From contig DJUX01000047.1 in assembly GCA_002440665.1 (NCBI GenBank), positions 3,304 to 67,303 on the forward strand: a stretch of DNA of 64,000 nucleotides, written 5' to 3'. The translations under genes were made by a program, and so were the position numbers. Below are positions 36,212 through 44,388 of this stretch, one piece after another; the stretch's first letter is position 1; each line of letters starts with the position of its first letter. The notes beneath the pieces were generated by a model. It was not told where the DNA came from. It searched no databases and was given only the letters and a program-made list of their open reading frames with translations. The stretch comes from Dechloromonas sp. UBA6271 (GTDB taxonomy: Bacteria > Pseudomonadota > Gammaproteobacteria > Burkholderiales > Rhodocyclaceae).

Positions 36212-37027
36212 TCACTTGCCTCCGAACAGGCGCTTGAGCAAGCCCGGCTTGACGTAATCGACGAAACGCAGCGGCTTGTCTTCACCGAGGAAACGGGTGA
36301 TGACGTCGTGGTAGGCCTCGGCGGCGTCGGTGTCTTTCTGGTGGATGACCGGCGCGCCCTGGTTGGAAGCCTGCAGCACTTCTTCCGATTCCGGGATGAC
36401 GCCGATGATGGGCACCCGCAGGATTTCCTGGATGTCCTTGTAGGAGAGCATTTCGCCGGCCTCGACACGGGTCGGGTTGTAGCGGGTGATGAGCAGGTGT
36501 TCCTTGACCGGGTCGCGGCCTTCGATGGCGCGGCGTGACTTGGCCTGCAGGATGCCGAGGATGCGATCGGAGTCGCGCACCGAGGAGACTTCCGGGTTGG
36601 TGACGACGAGCGCCTCGTCGGCGAAGGTCAGCGCCATCACGGCGCCGGATTCGATACCGGCGGGCGAGTCGCAGACGATGTAGTCGAAGCCCTGGTGTTC
36701 CAGTTCCTTCAACACCTTCTCGACGCCTTCCTCGGTCAGCGCATCCTTGTCGCGCGTCTGCGAGGCGGGCAGCACGTAGAGATTGTCGGCGTGCTTGTCC
36801 TTGATCAGCGCCTGGGTCAGTGTCGCTTCGCCGTTGATGACGTTGATCAGGTCATAAACGACACGGCGTTCGCAACCCATGATGAGGTCGAGATTGCGCA
36901 GGCCGACGTCGAAGTCGATGACGGCGGTCTTGAAGCCACGCTGCGCGAGGCCGGTGGAAAAGCTGGCGCTGGTGGTGGTCTTGCCGACCCCGCCTTTGCC
37001 CGAAGTGACGACGATGATTCTGGTCAT
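36212..37027 (-). CDS. minD: Septum site-determining ATPase MinD
   Basis: MinD, 271 residues, is a membrane-cycling ATPase. The deviant Walker A VTSGKGGVGKTTTSAS lies at residues 7-22; DFDVGLRNLDLIMGCERRVVYDLINV follows in the family pattern; VCDSPAGIESGA is Walker B. The C-terminal amphipathic helix (GLLKRLFGGK) targets the membrane. It sits between minC and minE on the minus strand. Confidence 0.97.
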   Translation of the reverse strand: MTRIIVVTSGKGGVGKTTTSASFSTGLAQRGFKTAVIDFDVGLRNLDLIMGCERRVVYDLINVINGEATLTQALIKDKHADNLYVLPASQTRDKDALTEEGVEKVLKELEHQGFDYIVCDSPAGIESGAVMALTFADEALVVTNPEVSSVRDSDRILGILQAKSRRAIEGRDPVKEHLLITRYNPTRVEAGEMLSYKDIQEILRVPIIGVIPESEEVLQASNQGAPVIHQKDTDAAEAYHDVITRFLGEDKPLRFVDYVKPGLLKRLFGGK

Positions 37028-37069
37028 GTAATGTTCTCGCTGGGGAAGTTGCTGGAAATTATTTACGGC

Positions 37070-37822
37070 TTATCTGAGTGCCAGGGCGGCGACGTTCAGG
37101 CGCAGTTCGCCACCGTCTTCGAGCAGGCTGACGGTAGTCGGCTGGCGGGTCAGTTCGCTCGGCACGCCGCCTTCGAAAGTGCGGTAGATGCCAGCGACGG
37201 AAACCAGTTCGGCTTCCATGCTGGTGGTGAAGATGCGCGCCGTCTTGTCGCCGCCGGCGCCGGCCAGGGCGCGGCCGCGCAGCGGGGCGTAGACGTGGAT
37301 GTTGCCGTCGGCGATGACTTCGGCGCCGGCGCTGATCATGGCGGTAACGATCAGGTCGCTGCCGCGTGCATAGAAACGCTGGCCGGAACGCAGGGGCTTG
37401 TCGAGGATGACGGTACGCGGCGCGGGTTCCGGCGCGGGCGGCGGTGGCGGGGGTTCGACGGCGGGTGGCGTCGGCTCCGCAGCCTTGGCGCGCGGCGCGC
37501 GGCTCAGGGCGTCGGCGCCTACCGGTGGTAGCCCGGCAGCGGCGGCGGCCGCCGCGAGAGCCTCCGGCAGTCCGCGCGTGGCGACGGCGGAGAGGCCGGA
37601 ATTGCGCAGCAGATCGCGGATCTGCGCCCAGTCGACGCTATCCGGGAGGTCTTCGGCGTTGCTGAAATCGAGAACCGCCAGCTCGTCCTCGAAGAAATCC
37701 GGGCTGTTGCCGGTGAGTTCGGCCAGTGCACTGTGCAGCGTGGCGAGGTCGGTGGTGCGGAGTTGCGTCTGGATGATCTTGAGCGACGTGCCCTTGAACT
37801 GAATCGGTGAATCTTTTGCCAT
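37070..37822 (-). CDS. minC: Septum site-determining protein MinC
   Basis: MinC, 250 residues, inhibits FtsZ assembly away from midcell. The N-terminal domain begins PIQFKGTSLKIIQTQLRT. A long proline-rich linker (residues about 105-135, PAVEPPPPPPAPEPAP) joins it to the C-terminal beta-helix, which has RSGQRFYARGSDLIV, DGNIHVYAPLRGRALAG and SVAGIYRTFE. It is the first gene of minCDE. Confidence 0.95.
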   Translation of the reverse strand: MAKDSPIQFKGTSLKIIQTQLRTTDLATLHSALAELTGNSPDFFEDELAVLDFSNAEDLPDSVDWAQIRDLLRNSGLSAVATRGLPEALAAAAAAAGLPPVGADALSRAPRAKAAEPTPPAVEPPPPPPAPEPAPRTVILDKPLRSGQRFYARGSDLIVTAMISAGAEVIADGNIHVYAPLRGRALAGAGGDKTARIFTTSMEAELVSVAGIYRTFEGGVPSELTRQPTTVSLLEDGGELRLNVAALALR

Positions 37823-38169
37823 GCCTGCTGCGGTGTTGCTGAAAGGGTCCCGATTATCCCACAGGCAGGTGACTGGAAAATGAAAATTGGCTGTTTTCGG
37901 GTGTCGACCGCAACAGGCAAGTCGCGATTGCTGTCGGCACGCAGGAGCCAGTCGAAATACAGGAATCGCCCGGAAATCCCGGTCCGCCTGCGGGTAAACC
38001 CCTATGCAAAGTTACTTGTGATGCCATCCAATCTGAATTCCGGCCGTGCAATAATTCTACAATCGTGAATCAATTGCAGTATCGACCATTCCGGATGGTG
38101 AGAGGGCTTGTGCCGGTAAATGCAATCGACATTCGCCACCGGATAACGTCAAAGCCTCCAGGAGAAACG
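37823..38169. promoter_or_regulatory. Intergenic region between divergent minC and the ABC transporter operon
   Basis: This 347-base stretch has no convincing gene. It must hold the minC promoter and the promoter and leader of the downstream transport operon. It contains one exact copy of the dispersed element (37882-37917) near minC and an AT-richer part near 38040-38070 with TAATTC and TACAAT, possible -10 sequences. AGGAG precedes the livG start. Confidence 0.5.
37882..37917 (+). repeat. Dispersed 36-bp element, exact core
   Basis: GAAAAT starts at 37882 and the exact core GTCGACCGCAACAGG at 37903, 21 bases apart. It lies about 60 bases upstream of minC. Confidence 0.75.
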
Positions 38170-38937
38170 ATGAGTGATTTCATTCTGGAAACGCGCGGTC
38201 TGACCAAGGACTTCAAGGGTTTTACCGCGGTTTCCGATGTCAATCTCAAGGTCCGGCGCGGCCACATCCACGCGCTGATCGGCCCGAACGGAGCGGGCAA
38301 GACGACGGTATTCAATCTCGTCACCAAATTCCTGCCGCCTACGGCCGGCACCATCTGGTTCAAGGGTGAGGACATCACCCGCGAAGCGCCCGCCGTCACG
38401 GCGCGTCGCGGTTTTGTCCGCTCCTTTCAGATTTCGGCGACCTTCCCGCACCTGACGGTGCTGGAAAACGTACGTATCGGGCTGCAGCGCAAGCTGGGCA
38501 CCGAATTCCATTTCTGGAAATCGGAAAAAAGCCTGAATAAACTCAACGACGAGGCGATGGCGCTGCTCGAGGCGGTCGACCTCACCAGCTTTGCCGAAAC
38601 GGTGACGGCGGAAATGCCTTATGGCCGCAAGCGGGCACTGGAGATTGCCACGACGCTGGCGCTGGAGCCGGACATGATGCTGCTCGACGAGCCGACGCAG
38701 GGCATGGGGCACGAGGACATCGCGCGCGTCGTCGAACTGATCCGCAAGGTGTCGGCCAACCGTACCATCCTGATGGTTGAGCACAATCTCTCGGTAGTGG
38801 CCAATCTGTGCGACCGGATCACCGTGCTGACGCGCGGCAGCGTGCTGGCCGAGGGGACTTATGAAGAAGTCTCGAAGAATCCGAAGGTGCTCGAAGCCTA
38901 CGTCGGTTCCGACAACATGAACGACGCGCACCACTGA
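38170..38937 (+). CDS. Branched-chain amino acid-type ABC transporter ATPase, LivG-like
   Basis: A 255-residue ATPase. Walker A is GPNGAGKTT, the LivG insert RSFQISATFPHLTVLENVRIG is present, and the helical-domain signature is MPYGRKRALEIATTLA in place of the usual LSYGxQR. Walker B is MMLLDEPTQGM. ATG 38170 follows AGGAGAAACG. It is the first gene of a set with ATPase, binding protein and two permeases. Substrate could be branched-chain amino acids, urea, amides or aromatic acids; sequence alone does not decide. Confidence 0.88.
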   Translation: MSDFILETRGLTKDFKGFTAVSDVNLKVRRGHIHALIGPNGAGKTTVFNLVTKFLPPTAGTIWFKGEDITREAPAVTARRGFVRSFQISATFPHLTVLENVRIGLQRKLGTEFHFWKSEKSLNKLNDEAMALLEAVDLTSFAETVTAEMPYGRKRALEIATTLALEPDMMLLDEPTQGMGHEDIARVVELIRKVSANRTILMVEHNLSVVANLCDRITVLTRGSVLAEGTYEEVSKNPKVLEAYVGSDNMNDAHH

Positions 38938-38950
38938 GCGGAAAACGACC

Positions 38951-39673
38951 ATGACCAGTGCTTTCAAACCGAAACCCGAATTTCTGCGCCTTACCGACCT
39001 GCACGCCTTCTACGGCGAATCGCACATCCTGCACGGGATCGATCTGAGCGTCAGCAAGGGCGAATGCATTACGCTGCTGGGCCGCAATGGCTCGGGACGG
39101 ACGACCACGCTGAAATCGATCATGGGTCTGGTCGGCCGGCGGACCGGCTCGATCATGCTCAACGGCAACGAAATCATCAACGTGCCGACGCACAAGATTG
39201 CCCACCACGGCGTCGGCTATTGCCCCGAAGAGCGGGCCATTTTTGCCTCGCTCAGCGCCGAAGAGAACCTGACCCTGCCGCCGATTATCGCCAGCGGCGG
39301 CATGTCGGTGGATGAGCTTTACGCGATGTTCCCGAATCTCAGCGAACGTCGCAATAGCCCCGGCGGCAAACTCTCCGGTGGAGAGCAGCAGATGCTGGCG
39401 ATGGCGCGCATCCTGCGCACGGGGGCCAAGCTCCTGTTGCTCGACGAGATTACCGAAGGCTTGGCCCCGGTGATCGTCAAGAAGCTGGGGGAGGTCATTA
39501 CCGAGCTCAAGAAACGCGGCTTTACCATCATTTTGGTAGAACAAAATTTCCGTTTCGCGGCACCGCTGGCCGACCGCCATTACGTGCTCGAACATGGAGA
39601 AATAATTGCCACCATCACCCAGGAAGAACTCCCGGGCAAGATGGACTGGCTGCATCACAGGCTCGGCGTTTAA
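38951..39673 (+). CDS. Branched-chain amino acid-type ABC transporter ATPase, LivF-like, with Arg in Walker A
   Basis: A 240-residue ATPase of the LivF type. The Walker A reads GRNGSGRTT at about residues 44-52, so Arg50 stands where the catalytic Lys normally is. Other motifs look normal: KLSGGEQQMLAMARIL, Walker B LLLLDEITEGLAP, and the H-loop VEQN. In LivGF-type transporters two different ATPases pair, so activity might rest on the partner, but some LivF-like relatives may naturally carry Arg. It starts 13 bases after the LivG-like gene. Confidence 0.88.
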   Translation: MTSAFKPKPEFLRLTDLHAFYGESHILHGIDLSVSKGECITLLGRNGSGRTTTLKSIMGLVGRRTGSIMLNGNEIINVPTHKIAHHGVGYCPEERAIFASLSAEENLTLPPIIASGGMSVDELYAMFPNLSERRNSPGGKLSGGEQQMLAMARILRTGAKLLLLDEITEGLAPVIVKKLGEVITELKKRGFTIILVEQNFRFAAPLADRHYVLEHGEIIATITQEELPGKMDWLHHRLGV

Positions 39674-39705
39674 CCCGGCTTGCCAACCCTCAGGAGGAGT
39701 CACCC

Positions 39706-40920
39706 ATGCAACTGAAAAAATTTACAACAACTGCTTGTGCCGCCGCTCTGGCCGCGCTGTCTTTTGGCGCCCAGGCCCAGATTTCCGGTGGTTCGGTAAA
39801 GATTGGCGTTCTGACCGATCTCTCCGGCACCTATTCCGACCTCGCCGGCTCCGGTGCCGTATTGGCCACCAAGATGGCCATCGATGACTTCATCGCCAAC
39901 GAAAAGCCCAATTTCAAGATCGAAATGGTGACGGCCGACCACCAGAACAAGGCCGACATCGCCTCCAACAAGGCGCGTGAATGGATCGAACGGGAAAACG
40001 TCGATACCGTCACGGAACTGGTCACCACTTCCACGGCGCTGGCAGTGATGAAAGTCGCCAAGGAAAAGGACCGCGTCGTAATCATGAACGGCCCCGCGTC
40101 TACCCCGATTACCAACGAGCAGTGCAACGACGTCTCGGTGCACTACACCTACGACACCTATGCGCTGGCCAACGGAACCGCCAGGGCGGTGACGCAACAG
40201 GGCGGCAAGAACTGGTTCTTCCTGACCGCCGACTACGCCTTCGGCCAGGCTCTGGAGAAGGATGCCGCCGCGGTGGTCGTCGCCAATGGCGGCAAGGTGG
40301 TCGGTTCGGTGCGCCATCCCTTCCCGGGCTCCGATTTCTCCTCGTTCCTGCTCAAGGCCCAGGCCTCCGGTGCCCAGGTGATCGGCCTGGCCAACGCCGG
40401 CGCCGACACCACCAATGCCATCAAGCAGGCGGCCGAATTCGGCATCACGCCCAAGCAGTCGCTGGCCGGCCTGCTGATGTTCATCACCGACATCCACTCC
40501 CTCGGCCTCAAGCCGACGCAGGGCATGTTCCTGACCACCGGCTTCTACTGGGATCGCACCGACGAGACCCGCGCCTGGTCGAAGCGCTTCTTCGACAAGC
40601 AGAAGAAGATGCCGACCATGGTGCAGGCCGGCCAGTACTCGTCGATCTATCACTACCTGAAGGCGGTCAAGGCGGCTGGCACCGACGATACGACCAAGGT
40701 CATGGCGATGATGCGGAAAACGCCGATCAACGATTTCTTCGCCAAGGGCGGCCAGATTCGCGACGACGGCCGCATGGTCCATGACATGTATCTGGTGCAG
40801 GTGAAGAAGCCGGCCGACTCAAAGTATCCGTGGGACTACTACACGATCAAGGCCACCATCCCTGCCGCCGAGGCCTTCCAGTCTCTGGCGCAGTCACGCT
40901 GCCCGTTGATCAAGAAGTAA
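39706..40920 (+). CDS. ABC transporter periplasmic substrate-binding protein (Peripla_BP_6 type)
   Basis: A 404-residue binding protein with signal peptide MQLKKFTTTACAAALAALSFGAQA. The mature start SVKIGVLTDLSGTYSDLAG is typical of the LivK-type family. LTADYAFGQALEKDAA and FLLKAQASGAQVIGLANAGA are standard lobes. The family binds branched-chain amino acids, amides or aromatic acids. It lies between the ATPases and permeases of the same operon. Confidence 0.88.
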   Translation: MQLKKFTTTACAAALAALSFGAQAQISGGSVKIGVLTDLSGTYSDLAGSGAVLATKMAIDDFIANEKPNFKIEMVTADHQNKADIASNKAREWIERENVDTVTELVTTSTALAVMKVAKEKDRVVIMNGPASTPITNEQCNDVSVHYTYDTYALANGTARAVTQQGGKNWFFLTADYAFGQALEKDAAAVVVANGGKVVGSVRHPFPGSDFSSFLLKAQASGAQVIGLANAGADTTNAIKQAAEFGITPKQSLAGLLMFITDIHSLGLKPTQGMFLTTGFYWDRTDETRAWSKRFFDKQKKMPTMVQAGQYSSIYHYLKAVKAAGTDDTTKVMAMMRKTPINDFFAKGGQIRDDGRMVHDMYLVQVKKPADSKYPWDYYTIKATIPAAEAFQSLAQSRCPLIKK

Positions 40921-40977
40921 GCAGAGTCACCGCAATGCCCGGCGCGGACTTCGTTCGCGCCGGGTCTGGAGTCTTCC

Positions 40978-41859
40978 ATGGAAATTTTCGGAATACCGAC
41001 CGCCTTGCTCGGCAGCCAGTTGCTGGTGGGGCTGATCAATGGCTCGTTCTACGCCATTCTCAGTCTCGGGCTGGCCATCATCTTCGGCCTGTTGAACATC
41101 ATCAATTTCGCCCACGGCGCGCAATACATGATGGGGGCCTTCGTCGCCTGGATCGCGCTGACCCGCTTCGGCATCAATTACTGGGTGTCGCTGATCGCGG
41201 CGCCGCTGATCGTCGGCATTGTCGGCGTCTTGATCGAACGCCTGATGCTGCGCCGCCTGTACAAGCTGGATCACCTCTACGGACTGTTGCTGACCTTTGG
41301 CCTGGCGCTGATCTTCGAAGGCATCTTCCGTGACCAGTTCGGCATTTCCGGCGAAAGCTACGAGGTTCCCGAACTGCTGTCCGGCGGCGTCAATCTCGGC
41401 TTCATGTTCCTGCCCATCTATCGCGGCTGGGTGATCATCGCTTCGCTGACCGTCTGCTTCGGCACTTGGTACATGATCGAACGGACCAAACTGGGCGCCT
41501 ACCTGCGCGCCGGCACCGAAAATTCGCAGATCGTGCAGGCGCTGGGCATCAACGTGCCGCTGCTGATCACCTTCACCTACGGTTACGGCGTGGCCTTGGC
41601 GGCCTTCGCCGGCGTGCTGGCGGCACCGATCTTCCAGGTCAATCCGTTGATGGGCTCCAACCTGATCATCGTCGTCTTTGCCGTGGTCGTGATCGGCGGC
41701 ATGGGCTCGATCATGGGCTCGATCCTGACCGGCCTCGGACTCGGCCTGATCGAGGGGCTGACCAAGGTGTTCTATCCGGAAGCCTCCAGCGTGGTGGTTT
41801 TCGTGATCATGGTCATCGTTCTGCTGGTGCGGCCGGCAGGTCTCTTCGGCAAGTCCTGA
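40978..41859 (+). CDS. ABC transporter permease, LivH-like
   Basis: A 293-residue inner membrane permease with about eight helices. LivH motifs are LINGSFYAILSLGLAIIFGL, NIINFAHGAQYMMGAFVAW and VIGGMGSIMGSILTGLGLGLIEG. It forms the channel with the LivM-like protein encoded 20 bases downstream. Confidence 0.9.
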   Translation: MEIFGIPTALLGSQLLVGLINGSFYAILSLGLAIIFGLLNIINFAHGAQYMMGAFVAWIALTRFGINYWVSLIAAPLIVGIVGVLIERLMLRRLYKLDHLYGLLLTFGLALIFEGIFRDQFGISGESYEVPELLSGGVNLGFMFLPIYRGWVIIASLTVCFGTWYMIERTKLGAYLRAGTENSQIVQALGINVPLLITFTYGYGVALAAFAGVLAAPIFQVNPLMGSNLIIVVFAVVVIGGMGSIMGSILTGLGLGLIEGLTKVFYPEASSVVVFVIMVIVLLVRPAGLFGKS

Positions 41860-41879
41860 CGCGGCAAAGGGAAATCCAC

Positions 41880-42833
41880 ATGAACTCGTCTGAAACTTTT
41901 CTGGAGTCGAAGCTGCCGCTGCTGTTCGCCGCGCTGTTCGTCCTCGGTCTGATCGCACCGTTTGCGGTCTACCCCACTTTTTTGATGAAAATCCTCTGCT
42001 ACGGCCTGTTCGCCTGCGCCTTCAACCTGCTGCTCGGTTTTGCCGGGCTGCTCTCCTTCGGCCACGCCGCGTTTCTCGGTACGGCCGGCTACGTTTGCGG
42101 ACTGATGGTGCGCGATGTAGGGGTGACGCCGGAAGTCGGCATCCTCGCCGGCACGGTGTCGGCCGGCTTGCTTGGCTGGCTGTTCGGCTGGCTGGCCATC
42201 AAGCGCACCGGCATCTACTTCGCGATGATCACCCTGGCCCTGGCGCAGATGGTTTTCTTCCTCGCCATCCAGATCAAGGAGACGGGCGGTGAGGACGGCC
42301 TGCAGGGCGTCCCGCGCGGCCACCTGTTCGGCCTGCTCGATCTCTCCGACAACATCGCCATGTATTACCTGGTGTTCGCCATCTTCTGCGTCGGGTTCTT
42401 CATCATCTACCGCACCATCCATTCCCCGTTCGGGCAGATTCTCAAGGCCATCCGCGAGAACGAGCCGCGCGCCATTTCGCTCGGCTATGACGTCAACAAG
42501 TTCAAGCTGATCGCCTTCATCATCTCCGCCGCCCTGGCCGGCATGGCGGGGGCGACCAAGACGCTGGTCTTCCAACTCGCCTCGCTGAGCGACGTGCACT
42601 GGCACGCCTCGGGCGAAGTGGTGCTGATGACCCTGCTCGGCGGCTTGGGCACCATACTCGGTCCGCTCGTCGGGGCTGCGACCATCGTCGCGCTGCAGAC
42701 CCAGCTGGCGGATTCCGTCGGCTCCTGGGTGACGGTCATCATGGGCGCGATTTTCGTGCTGTGCGTGCTGAGCTTCCGGCGCGGCATGGTGGGAGAACTG
42801 CAGGCGCTCATCAAACGATCGGGCGTCAACTGA
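41880..42833 (+). CDS. ABC transporter permease, LivM-like
   Basis: A 317-residue permease with LivM features: NLLLGFAGLLSFGHAAFLGT, RTGIYFAMITLALAQMVFFL, RENEPRAISLGYDVNKFKL and LMTLLGGLGTILGPLVGA. The ATG at 41880 is chosen since it follows the LivH-like stop by 20 bases; the open frame continues upstream as an overlap with livH. It is the last gene of the five-gene transporter. Confidence 0.9.
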   Translation: MNSSETFLESKLPLLFAALFVLGLIAPFAVYPTFLMKILCYGLFACAFNLLLGFAGLLSFGHAAFLGTAGYVCGLMVRDVGVTPEVGILAGTVSAGLLGWLFGWLAIKRTGIYFAMITLALAQMVFFLAIQIKETGGEDGLQGVPRGHLFGLLDLSDNIAMYYLVFAIFCVGFFIIYRTIHSPFGQILKAIRENEPRAISLGYDVNKFKLIAFIISAALAGMAGATKTLVFQLASLSDVHWHASGEVVLMTLLGGLGTILGPLVGAATIVALQTQLADSVGSWVTVIMGAIFVLCVLSFRRGMVGELQALIKRSGVN

Positions 42834-42880
42834 CCCCCTTTTTCTGCAGCATCGATAGCCGCATGACTCAAATGGCCTTT

Positions 42881-42894
42881 GCGATTCGTATCAA
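42881..42894 (+). promoter_or_regulatory. Possible FNR/DNR-type site upstream of the DUF2249 gene
   Basis: GCGATTCGTATCAA matches TTGAT-N4-ATCAA at 8 of 10 positions and keeps the symmetric GAT/ATC core. It is centred about 78 bases before the DUF2249 start. DUF2249 genes are often under oxygen or NO control, but the match is imperfect. Confidence 0.3.
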
Positions 42895-42965
42895 GGAAAT
42901 ATTGCCGGCGCCCCGGCAGAATCGCCGCTGATTGCCATTCCGGCAAGCCATTCAAGGAGCCAAAG

Positions 42966-43232
42966 ATGCAAACGATTCATGCCTGCAACCACACCACCGC
43001 GGAAGCCCTGTACCCGTTCGATGCGCGCGGTATCGCCAAGCGTTTCCGCCACGCCGCCATCTTCGGCGCGCTGGATGCGCTGCAGCCCGGCGAAACCATG
43101 CGTTTCTGCAATGACCACGACCCGCTGCCGCTGCTCGCCCAGCTGCAGGCCCGCTACGGTGCCAGCTTGACTATCGAATACAAACAGCGCGAACCGGGCG
43201 CAATCGTGATCGACTTCGCCGTCGTCGCCTGA
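42966..43232 (+). CDS. DUF2249 domain protein
   Basis: A single-domain protein of 88 residues. FDARGIAKRFRHAAIFGALD and MRFCNDHDPLPLLAQLQARY are the DUF2249 signature, a small TusA-like alpha/beta fold found next to NO- and denitrification-related genes. The active-site-like DHDP motif is intact. ATG 42966 follows AAGGAG. It directly precedes a membrane protein gene whose TTG start touches its stop. Confidence 0.82.
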   Translation: MQTIHACNHTTAEALYPFDARGIAKRFRHAAIFGALDALQPGETMRFCNDHDPLPLLAQLQARYGASLTIEYKQREPGAIVIDFAVVA

Positions 43233-44357
43233 TTGATCCTTACCGCGAGCCTGACCCTTCTCGCTCTGCTGGGCAGCGCCGTTCTGGCGCTGAGCGGGGT
43301 CGGTTCGCAGCTGGCGGTGGCGCATCTGGCGTTCGCCGTCGGCATCGTGCCGCTGATCTTCGCGGCCATGAGCCATTTCGTGCCGGTGCTGACGCGCACC
43401 GGCGATCCCGGGCGCCTGATCGCCCGGCTGCCGGGCGCCGCGCAACTGGCAGGCTTGGTTGCCGTCGTTGCCATGCAGGGCGTGCTGCCTTACTGGCTAT
43501 TGCATGCGGCGGCTGCGGTCGACCTCGTTCTGGCCGCCTTTCTGCTCAACTGGATAGCCGCCCGGGCACGCGCCGCGCTGGGTTCGCCGCACCCGGGCTG
43601 GCGTTGGTATGGCGCGGCGCTCGGCTGCCTGATGCTGGCTCTGCTGGCAGTGCTGCTGATCCCCGTGCTGCCCTCGTACTGGAAGGCACTACGGGTTTTT
43701 CACCTGCACCTGAATACCCTCGGGCTGGTCGGGCTGGCGGCATTCGGCACCTTGCCGGTATTGCTGCCGACGGCGCTCGGCAAACCTGACCCGGAAGCCG
43801 GCAGCTGGCTGCGCCGCCGTCTGTGGCTGGTGGCCGGCGGGGCGCTGGTGATCGCCACCGGCGCCGCGGTCATCTGGCCCTTTGCGGCGCCGGGTGCCGC
43901 GCTGATGCTGGTAGCGGCGCTCGGGCTGGTCGGCCAGTGGGGACGGCGCTTCGGATTCAAGGTCATGCTGGCCGATGGCGTTGCCACTTCGCTGCTGGCC
44001 GCCGTGGCCGGCTTGCTGGTGACGCTGGCGGCCGGGGTGGCGCATGGGGCAGGGTTGCTGCCGCCGTATCCGACCTTGCTTGCCTGGGTTGCAGGCTTCC
44101 TGTTGCCGCTGGTCACCGGAGCGTTGAGTCAGCTGCTGCCGGTCTGGCGCTGGTCGGGCCCGGCGCTGCCGGCGCGTCACATCATGCGGCAAAAGCTCGC
44201 CGCCTCGGGCAGCCTGCGGGCGGCTCTCTTTCTCGCAGCGGCGCTGGCGTTGCTCGGTGGTTTCGCACTCGCGGCCGTGCTTCTGGTGGCTAGCGCCTTG
44301 CTGCTCTTCATTGCCGGCCTGCTGCAAGCCGTGCGCGTGTCGCGGTCGACGCGGTAA
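43233..44357 (+). CDS. Polytopic membrane protein of unknown function, NnrS-like context
   Basis: A 374-residue protein with about 11-12 membrane helices. It has recurring histidines in membrane-facing segments (AAMSHFVPVLTRTG, FHLHLNTLGLVGLAAFGT), which recalls haem-copper or NnrS-type proteins, but I do not recognise a defined family. The start is a TTG immediately after the DUF2249 stop. No other start precedes it in frame. A role in nitrogen-oxide or haem-linked stress is only suggested by its neighbour. Confidence 0.6.
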   Translation: MILTASLTLLALLGSAVLALSGVGSQLAVAHLAFAVGIVPLIFAAMSHFVPVLTRTGDPGRLIARLPGAAQLAGLVAVVAMQGVLPYWLLHAAAAVDLVLAAFLLNWIAARARAALGSPHPGWRWYGAALGCLMLALLAVLLIPVLPSYWKALRVFHLHLNTLGLVGLAAFGTLPVLLPTALGKPDPEAGSWLRRRLWLVAGGALVIATGAAVIWPFAAPGAALMLVAALGLVGQWGRRFGFKVMLADGVATSLLAAVAGLLVTLAAGVAHGAGLLPPYPTLLAWVAGFLLPLVTGALSQLLPVWRWSGPALPARHIMRQKLAASGSLRAALFLAAALALLGGFALAAVLLVASALLLFIAGLLQAVRVSRSTR

Positions 44358-44388
44358 AATCACGTTTTTCGCTTTTCAGGGCTTCACC

